This document shows, in pieces, positions 56,628 through 64,000 of a DNA stretch of 64,000 nucleotides. The notes under the pieces were generated by a model. It did no database searches. It was not told the DNA's origin and saw nothing but the letters and a program-made list of their open reading frames with translations. Position numbers and translations under genes: made by a program. How positions within the stretch are numbered: the first letter of the stretch is position 1; the number at the start of each line of letters is the position of its first letter. The stretch spans positions 2,089,037 through 2,153,036 of the forward strand of contig JADWQD010000005.1 of assembly GCA_016110215.1 (NCBI GenBank), in the 5' to 3' direction. The stretch comes from Capronia americana. Taxonomy: Eukaryota > Ascomycota > Eurotiomycetes > Chaetothyriales > Herpotrichiellaceae.

Positions 56628-58396
56628 ATGAGTAACTTCGTCTCGGAGAAGCCGACCTACGCCTCGGAGATCGAGGCGCAGGACACCAAGGTCAACCCTG
56701 TTCAAGATGTCGTCGAGAAGGTCGACTACAACAGGGCGGGTGCAATCAATGCAGAAAACGCCGAACACAGGATGGGTGTGCTTGAGGCTGTACGAGCCTA
56801 CCCCGCTGCCAGCTGGTGGGCATTCGTCATGTCATCCACCATTGTGAGTTCCTGTCCGCAGTTTCTCGGTCATTGCTCTAACGGCCAACAGATCATGGAG
56901 TCATACTGTGTCTTCTTGATGGGAAATTTCATAGCCACGGCTCGATTCGCAGAGAACTACGGTAAATACAACGCCGAACAACAGAAATGGTTCATCACAG
57001 CCCCGTGGCAGTCAGCGTTCCAGTGTGGCGGACCAGTTGGTGCCCTCATCGGTGTTTTCCTCGCAGGTCCCATCACCAGTTGGATCGGATACCGATGGGC
57101 AACCATCGGCGGCCTCATGGCCTTGAACTGCTTCATCTTCATCTTCTATTTCGGCGACTCCCTCGGAGTGTTACTGCTGTCCCAGCTTCTCGAAGGCATC
57201 CCCTGGGGCATTTTTATCGCCAATGCACCCGCCTACTGCAGTGAGATAGTGCCACTGAGATTGAGAGCTCCTGCGACCCAGATGTTACAAATGTTCTGGG
57301 CTATTGGGTCGATTGTTGTCGGTGGCATCACCTATCACTACCAATCCATGCCCAGCGACGATTCGTACAGGTTCGTGCGCTCCCGCAGCTTTAACAGAGG
57401 AGCGCTATACTAACAGCAATACCAGAGTTCCCATCGCTCTCCAATGGATGTTCCCTACTCCTCTTGCTATCCTCCTCTTCCTAGCACCTGAATCACCCTG
57501 GTGGCTAGTGCGAAAGGGCCGTCTCGCGGAGGCAGAGAAGTCCGTTAGACGCCTCGGACGTTCGAGCGCGACTGATAATCCCGCTGACTCGGTCTCAATG
57601 ATGCGTCGCACAATTGACCTTGAAAAGACCGAGAGGAAGCCCAATCTCATCGAACTGTGGAGAGGCACTGATCGCTACCGTACACTCATTGTGTGTGGTG
57701 TATATGCCGCTCAGAATCTGACGGGTAATTTGATCGCGAATCAGGCCGTCTACTTCTTCCAACGTGAGCTTCCACCCTCTCTTGCAACCTCTCGGTGAGA
57801 CTAACACAAGCGCAGGCGCCGGTATGGCCGACAACACCGCATTTGCCCTTGGTCTCATTACTTCCGCTCTCCAGTGGATCATGGTCATGCTCTCTTGGAT
57901 CCTCACCACCTACCTAGGCCGACGCACGATCTACGTCTGGGGTTCTTTTATCAATTGTGGGTTTTTGATCGCTCTTGGTATCGCGGCTTCTGTCGGTAAT
58001 AGCACTGCGGCTACCCAGGCGCAAGCATCACTTGGCCTGATCGTCTCTGTCCTGTTCTGCTTGGGACCCGCCCCTGCTTCATGGGTCATCATCGGAGAGA
58101 CATCTTCCATCCGTCTCAGGCCCTTGACAACTGGTGTTGGACGTGGTGCCTACTACGCAGTCAACATTCCTTGTATCTTCCTGGCAAGCTACATGCTCAA
58201 CCCAGACCAAGCCAACCTCGGCGGCAAGTGCGGCTACGTCTGGGCCGGTACTGCGTTTGTCTGCACGGTCATGGCCTGGATCTGGCTCCCAGAGATGAAG
58301 CACCGATCTTACCGCGAGATTGACATTCTGTTTACGCGTCGCGTTCCAGCCCGCAAGTGGAAGAAGACAGTTATTGATATCAACGACGACGAGTAG
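56628..58396 (+). CDS. MFS alpha-glucoside/maltose-type sugar permease
   Basis: Four exons, 56628-56843, 56892-57370, 57426-57763 and 57816-58396; introns 48, 55 and 52 nt; 537 aa. The first intron is 48 nt and in frame, so naive ORF calls read through it; splicing gives SSTIIMESYCVFLMGNFIA, usual for the family. Landmarks: LEGIPWGIFIANAPAYCSEIVPLRLR, the PESPWWLVRKGRLAEAEKSVRRL loop, TYLGRRTIYVWG, and ALGLITSALQWI. The PESPWWL and R-x-LG segments fit Mal-type and general alpha-glucoside transporters. Plasma-membrane proton symport is the family mode. It is intact although pseudogenes flank it. Confidence 0.9.
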
Positions 58397-58810
58397 ACGG
58401 ATATGCCGTTTCAGAATCATCAGGATGCTTGAATGTCACTGCTTATATAGGAATCCAGGAGGCTGCAGAAAATAGATTCCTTCTTCCAGGTGCTGTAAAG
58501 GCTGCTGATCAGTGAAGCTTGAAACAACGCGTCTCCCGGTACGAAGCACAGTGACCGCGATAACGAGAGCACGAACCCCCTCTCTGAGAGTCTATCTGGG
58601 CTGAACCCGCCGTGTTGATGCACTTGTCGCAGTCCTTCCACGAGATATTATCGCGCCGGCTCGAGGATGGGGAGGCCAACGAGCTCCCGCCCAGCTCGTT
58701 CAAATATGTCTTGATCACATCCTCTCACTCTTTCAACTGTCTCTTCGTTCACCCGGCGATCAGAACGCACAAATGCAGCCGGCCGGACTCTGCTTGCGGT
58801 CGACGGAGGA
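58397..58810. other. Intergenic region, 414 bp
   Basis: 3' region of the permease and upstream of the amino-acid permease relic. No other feature recognised. Confidence 0.4.
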
Positions 58811-59107
58811 ATGTTAGCGTTCAAAAGTCGGTTCAAAAGTCACGAGGAGCAATCTGCTCACGCGTCACTCGAGATGAAACACGCGTTAGGGCAGCCTCTA
58901 GTCGACTTCAATAAAGCCCGAACGACCACGGGACAGCCAGTCCGGCGTAATATCAGCCGTCTGAACATGGTCGCCTTGGGATTCAACATCTACAACAGTT
59001 GGACCGCCATCGCGCCCTCGTTTGCCATCGCCATCACAGCCCTAGGGACTTTCACCGTCATCCATAGCGTTCTGATCGTGACACCTACCCTAAGCGAATT
59101 ATTGTAG
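58811..59107 (+). pseudogene. 5' fragment of an APC amino-acid permease
   Basis: A 98-codon ORF with the hydrophilic lead and first helix of a fungal GABA/choline-type permease: RRNISRLNMVALGFNIYNSWTAIAPS, then AIAITALGTFTVI. Full permeases have about 500 residues and 10-12 helices; here sequence similarity stops at about 59,090 where the 3' end of a HET relic begins on the other strand. The end probably follows a donor-like GTGACA. It looks like a truncation by rearrangement; a retained short transcript cannot be excluded. Confidence 0.6.
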
Positions 59108-61360
59108 CTTAATAATCGTAGGCTCGTCCTTAAACCAGCGATTGAACTCCTCTGCGTTGCATGCTAAATTGTCGAACCATCCAATCCGTAGGTAGGCTCC
59201 GATCGGGTACTTAGTGAGCAGTAGGCCGTGGGTTCGATGCCAGCGGTCGTTGCTGGTCCAACGGGACGACGAGAACAGTGTAAGACAAAAAACCTCCGTC
59301 ATGCCGTGCGGGTGGCCCCAGTGGTAGGGCACCGCTTCAATCGACTCGTCCAGCAGCGCAGTCCCGCACCGCGGCGCACCATCCACGTCTGGCGCACAGG
59401 AACACGTCGGCGAACCTCAGGTCGGCACGGCGGCCCAGGGCGTTCAGCCAGTCCACGTCCGTAATGTCCTCGATGACCACGCGTCGCAGCCAGCCCTCGA
59501 TCGTGACCTCGCCCCACCACAGCTGTCCGAACGGCGCGTGTCCGGGCAGGTGGTCGACAAAGACATCGTGCACGTAAGCGTGCTTCTGCATGCTCGACCA
59601 GTGCGCGTCATGCGTTTCGTAGAATACAGGACCTTCCACCGATACCCACGACTAGCTTGGCGCTCGCCACTTCAGCGGCCCGTCGTCAAGGATGGTCGTG
59701 TTGGTCCGCGTGCTGGACGCGTAGAGGTCGCGCCGCCAGGACAGGCCAGTAAGCATACCTTGTCGCCAGAGCCCCGCGCAGTACTCGAACCCGCTTGCGA
59801 TCTGGAACTTTTCCGCGATACCGGCAAGAGCGGGCAGCTTATCCGTATTATTCGACAGCTTGCGTGAAGTGAACTGCCCGACGACCTCCATCCATTTAAT
59901 CTCGATGTCCGAGACGAGTAGTCTGCGCGCAGAATCCGAGTACCATTCATGCGGAGGGTCGATGTCTTGAAGGTCGTACAAGTCGTTGCCGAAATAGTAC
60001 ATTTCGAAAATTGGCGGATGTCGCGCGGCCGTATCCAGCGTCTGGATCGGCGCTGGGCTGGACAACTCCAGCACGGGGAATGCACGTTTGAAGTGATACC
60101 AGGTCAGGAAGCCTCCCATGGTCTCACACACGGTGCGACACCTCCATAAAAGCTGCGTCGTGCTGTAGATGAGCAGCCGCGGTGACAGAAGGGACTCCTG
60201 CAGCGTCCATGCCCGCTTGCAGATCGGGTCCGCGGCGTTATGTATGTAGATGTCACCCTAGATGGTGACGTGGCCGCGGGCTCCACCTGGGCAACGGAAG
60301 GGAAGCCTGAACGAGGTGTAGTAATCCTTGGTGCCGTAGCCAAACATCGACAGCTCAAATGTGAGCTCGTTTCGTGGGCGCAGAAATCCCTCCCTCACGC
60401 TGCTGGCGACAGCGGCGGCGACTGTTATCGTGGCGTTCTCGTAGATGGCGCGCATCTGGACGATCTCCCTCGTAACGTCGTCTTTGTCATCCTGGACGAT
60501 GCACATAGAATCGACCCAGAGATACTGTATACCAAGTTGACGCGTGATCAAGATGGCGTCCCGCAGGCTCTGAGCAAGGTCGCTGCATCTGAATCCAACC
60601 AAGTATCGGTTTAAATTCGCCGTCGTTGTCTGCTCAGGCTGCTCACTGCCCCAGCAATAGCTGAGCGCTACGTAGGCCCCCTTGTCCTCTGGCCCGCTCT
60701 GATGGAGTTTGAGCACACCATCTGATCCAGAAACATCAATGACTCGGGTTGGAAGCGGTGGCTAACTATTCGTCCCACAGTCTGGGTGGTTGGCGCTACA
60801 GTCCGCCAGCCATTTCCGCGCCGACGAGAAGCACTGGGCGGAGGCAACGTCGAGCTCGACTGGCCGTACCGGGACAAACAGCGCGGCAGGATCATCTATT
60901 TAGGACATTAGGAAATTGCCCATTGCCTCGACCTAGCAGAGGACGGACCGTGCGGCGTTTGAAGATATAGAACAATATTGAACGGGCCATCTCTCCCGGG
61001 CCCTTTCACCACCAAGGACCGGAGCTCATCCCTTGGATCTGTGTCCTCGGCGAGACGCTGGATTTCGAACACCAACTCGCAGTCACAGCCGGCTTCGTGG
61101 TCAATGTCGGTGTCGTAGATGGCCGTCGGATCAGTCGACGGTCCTAACGGCCAATGGCGGTTTAACAGTAAAAAACACAGGATGCATCCTGCCTTCGCCG
61201 TCGCGCGAAGCTCATTGTAGCACCAGCAGTAGAGATACGCTGGTGGTGGCTGTAGTATAGCGTCCCGGCTAATCGGATTGAGAAATAGATCCTTGCAACG
61301 CGCGCATGGTTTGTCCCCCGCCCGATGCTCGCCCCCGGGCAATAATGCACGGGGGTCCAT
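59099..61360 (-). pseudogene. HET-domain gene inactivated by three in-frame TAG codons and one frameshift
   Basis: Reconstructed as complement of 60949-61360 and 59099-60895 with a 53-nt intron (GTCCGT ... AATAG), which joins TPH to DDPAALFVPV. HET blocks are clear: YVALSYCWGS, QYLWVDSMCIVQDD and KRAWTLQESLLSPRLLIY. The frame is broken by TAG at 60762-60764, 60258-60260 and 59652-59654; the last sits in the PSWSW motif, where Trp TGG has become TAG. A single-base shift near 59385 separates LRFADVFLCA from GAPRCGTALLDE. All three stops can arise by C-to-T or G-to-A changes in CpA/TpG context, as in RIP. Otherwise the protein is well conserved, so inactivation is recent. Confidence 0.8.
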
Positions 61361-61668
61361 GGCTCGCAGGAGGGGAATGCAACCTTGATTTATCGATTTT
61401 TAGTCGCTTTCACGAGGGAAGATCGCACGTGATAATGACTGCAACAGATACACGAGTTATCCGACACGAATGTGGTGCGCGGGAGGTCCGCATTAAAGGC
61501 TTCTTGCCCTCCTCAGGTGCATGAACTGCGACCAGTTGCCATTCCGACCGGGGCCGGCATAACTTCGGCGAACATGCGCCTGGCGACCATTTGATCCGGG
61601 GTAAGGTCGCGCTATTGTTTATGTATATGCGGGTCTGTCGCGCGCAAGGAAATCCCGCTGATCGTTAC
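61361..61668. other. Divergent intergenic region between two relics
   Basis: 308 bp, no feature recognised. Confidence 0.35.
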
Positions 61669-62383
61669 ATGATGCCGCGACAACCACATTCTCACTCATG
61701 GGGCGCCGACTCGACTTTGCCTAAAGTCATCGTCTTCCGCCATCCTGGCTATCCTACAGCAGCGCAGCCATTCTTAGTTCTTCCAGCCTGCGACGAAGCC
61801 GATACACTTGATCATGACACTGCTCGCATTGCATGCGCCCTGGCGGCTTGCAACAGGTACGATGGGTACTTGACGCTGGATTCGGCAGGCCAGGAACTGG
61901 TAGATCTGGCGCGGGAACAGATCGAGTTCCGTGAAGATGACTACTTTTTCTATGTCCCGGGTTAGCCTATAAAGCTTTCGCAGGGTTCCAAATTGCTAAC
62001 CACAAGTAGGAGACAGCGAATATCCTATGTATCCGTCTTTCAGGCACTGGAAACCACCCAAAGAGCTTCCCGAATCCTGGACCGGGCCTATCATCGAGCC
62101 CATTTCCCCGTCAACCGCTAGCATCGCAATCTCGAAGCGTTCAGATGTAGTATTCCGGGACTAAACTTGCAGGATCACACACCATGTCCATGGTACGGAG
62201 GTGGCTTACATTATTCCCGACGGAGAATCGGATTGGTACCGGGAAAGCGGAATGCTCTCTCTGGAAGATGACGAGACTACCAATTGTATTCTACTGAAGG
62301 CTGATGTTCATAAGCTGCTTGATACTGTCTATAATAGTATCGAGACCTATAGGAATGAACTGTATATTTCTGCTCTATTCTAG
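61669..62383 (+). pseudogene. HNH-nuclease-domain gene with premature TAA at the edge of the AT-rich block
   Basis: Exon 1 (61669-61960) and exon 2 (from 62010) join across a 49-nt intron with a GCTAAC branch. The N-terminal part reads VIVFRHPGYPTAAQPFLVLP and ARIACALAACNRYDGYL. In exon 2 a TAA at 62162-62164 interrupts the frame just before TCRITHHVHGTEVAYIIP and NCILLKADVHKLLDT, the fungal HNH motif. A CAA-to-TAA change would explain the stop, and Tyr in EVAYIIP replaces the usual His of the HNH motif (CAC to TAC), again a C-to-T change. The last codons run into AT-rich DNA. Catalytic competence is doubtful even with read-through. Confidence 0.65.
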
Positions 62384-63699
62384 TAAAGTGTATTAGGACT
62401 ATTATAAGATTCAGTAGTAGAAAGCTACCTATACCTTATCTAGATTACACTTATAAGCCTCTTATCCCGCTAATAATTAATGTCTCAACGTTTAAGCTCT
62501 TATCGTTATAAGAGCTTGACGCGGTCCGCTACCTATAGTTTCTTAGGCGTCTCCTAGATAGAGGTCTCGCCTCTATACCAGACGAATAAAGGGTAGTGGA
62601 GATTATTAAAGCTATAAGAACCCTCGGTGATAATAGACCTAACTATACTATAAAGACGACTTCATTACTATAAAAGCGCTTAGTAAAGCGAGAAAAGATT
62701 ATACGGAAAAGGCGGAGTACTATAGCTTTAAAAGAGCCTAGAAGCCTACTAAACTATTAAGCTAAGGCGCTATTTATAGTTATATATATATATACTATTA
62801 TATAGCTATCTATCTACTTATTTATAGAGGTCTTTACGCCTTTTTATATATCTAAAAGACGTCTATACCTATCTACCTTAATACTACCGCCGAGGTATAT
62901 CTAAGGTACTTAGGGACACTTTAAGGCACTCTAAGGTACTCTTAAGATATACTATTATCTTAAGAGGGCTTATCTACTACTAGGCCTTCTCTCTATTACC
63001 TTCTTTACTACTTAAGGCTATATAAGGCTGACTTTTAGATATAACGACGCCGATAAGGTACCTTAAAGTATACTTAATTTAATATAAATATAAGACCGCG
63101 GCCGAGACACCTTAATTCCGGCTAGTTAATATAACCTACACCTCCTAAATAAGTGCTCGGCGGTAAAAGAGGAAAGATTAAGAGAATATATTAACTATTA
63201 AGCGTTATACACCGGTCGTCGGTTACTATTAGGGGATCTTAAGGAAGAAACTCCTATTAAGTAAGTAGATAGCTAGTTGATAAGGATAATAGTAAATAAT
63301 TATAATATATAAATAACGCCGATAGTTATAACTCTAATAAGACCGATATCCTAGGCTAGAAATAGTTATAGACTAAGTTTTAAATATTATAAGAATAGGT
63401 AGTATCCGGTTATACTTAGAAAATACTTATTTTACTAGTAAATAAATATCTATATAGCTAGTATATCTAGTAAGACTAGTTATAAGAATATAAGTATCTT
63501 TTATATAGCTCTACTTTCCTTAGTCTTATAATTTAACTAATATTATCCGACTTTAATATTTAAATCGGCTATTATAAGTTATCTCTCTCCTTTCTATAAT
63601 AAATTCCTTTACTAACTTTACTATCCTAACCTTATATTATTTAGATATTTAATATAGATACCTAATCTAAATAGGCTTAGTATCATCCTAATTAAAAAG
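62384..63699. other. AT-rich, RIP-like block
   Basis: Base composition shifts abruptly to mostly A and T; TpA steps abound and no ORF is coding-like. This is the usual look of repeat DNA decayed by repeat-induced point mutation. No transposon domain can be recognised. Whether it is subtelomeric, centromeric or an internal AT-isochore cannot be decided here. Confidence 0.75.
62494..62517. repeat. 10-bp inverted repeat
   Basis: aagctcttat and its exact reverse complement, separated by four bases, inside the AT-rich block. Could be a residue of a mobile-element terminus or chance. Confidence 0.5.
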
Positions 63700-64000
63700 T
63701 TAAAATTTTAATTAGGATTCTACTATTAAATTAGAATTCTATTATTAAATTTATAATATATTAATAATATATATTATTTAATTAAAATTCTACTATTAAA
63801 TTAGGATTTTACTATTAAATTTATAATATATTAATAATATATATTATTTAATTAGGATTCTACTATTAAATTTATAATATATTAGTAATATATATTATTA
63901 AATTAGAATTTTACTATTAAATTAGGATTTTACTATTAAATTTATAATATATTAGTAATATATATTATTTAATTAGGATTTTACTATTAAATTTATAATA
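63700..64000. repeat. Higher-order AT satellite, 121-bp period made of 70 + 51 bp
   Basis: The landmark ttataatata begins at 63751, 63821, 63872 and 63942, and a truncated copy at 63993; the spacings are 70, 51, 70 and 51. The 70-bp type holds two copies of a 19-bp module (aattaggattctactatta and variants) and the 51-bp type one, so the real period is 121 bp. The array continues past the right edge. Confidence 0.85.

Overview
The window looks like a chromosome segment of a filamentous ascomycete (Pezizomycotina). The evidence is short spliceosomal introns (about 43-65 nt, GT-AG with CTAAC-like branch sites), Zn2Cys6, Clr5 and HET-domain proteins, ascomycete-type mitochondrial genes, and an AT-rich terminal block with RIP-like C-to-T/G-to-A decay. 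The species cannot be told from the sequence alone. Exon joins below were worked out by hand from splice motifs, reading phase and family expectations.

Layout. (1) 0-20 kb is mostly core genome: the 3' end of a 2Fe-2S reductase, an epoxide hydrolase, an ankyrin protein, a Clr5 protein, a HET protein, a membrane protein, DUG3 (glutathione degradation), MGM1 (mitochondrial inner-membrane fusion), mitoribosomal protein bS6m, the glycine cleavage H protein, a tandem-repeat protein and a zinc alcohol dehydrogenase. Four consecutive genes (MGM1, bS6m, H protein, repeat protein) are mitochondrial or look mitochondrially targeted. (2) 20-32 kb is an accessory metabolic block: a sugar-porter permease, two divergent Zn2Cys6 regulators, and an oxalate decarboxylase divergent from a DUF1275 membrane protein. 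(3) 32-47 kb holds a dienelactone hydrolase, a cytochrome P450, a DHA1-type exporter, a reductase-like membrane protein, a SAM methyltransferase, an ACS-type importer, a Vps62-like protein, a cupin and a GPI-type PEBP protein. No polyketide synthase, NRPS or terpene synthase is present, so this would be a catabolic, detoxification or tailoring set rather than a complete secondary-metabolite cluster. (4) 48-62 kb alternates intact genes (a yellow/MRJP-like protein, an AIF-like oxidoreductase, a maltose-type permease) with relics: a fungal STAND-N-terminal-like gene, a dynamin-like GTPase, a truncated amino-acid permease, a HET gene with three in-frame TAG codons and one frameshift, and an HNH gene with a premature TAA. 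(5) From about 62.4 kb GC content collapses; the last 300 bp are a satellite with a 121-bp higher-order period (70 + 51 bp) running off the right edge.

The strongest overall signals are the group of self/non-self-type genes and relics (ankyrin/STAND-like, HET, dynamin-like, HNH) beside a RIP-affected AT-rich block, and the backbone-less oxidative/transport neighbourhood at 32-46 kb.
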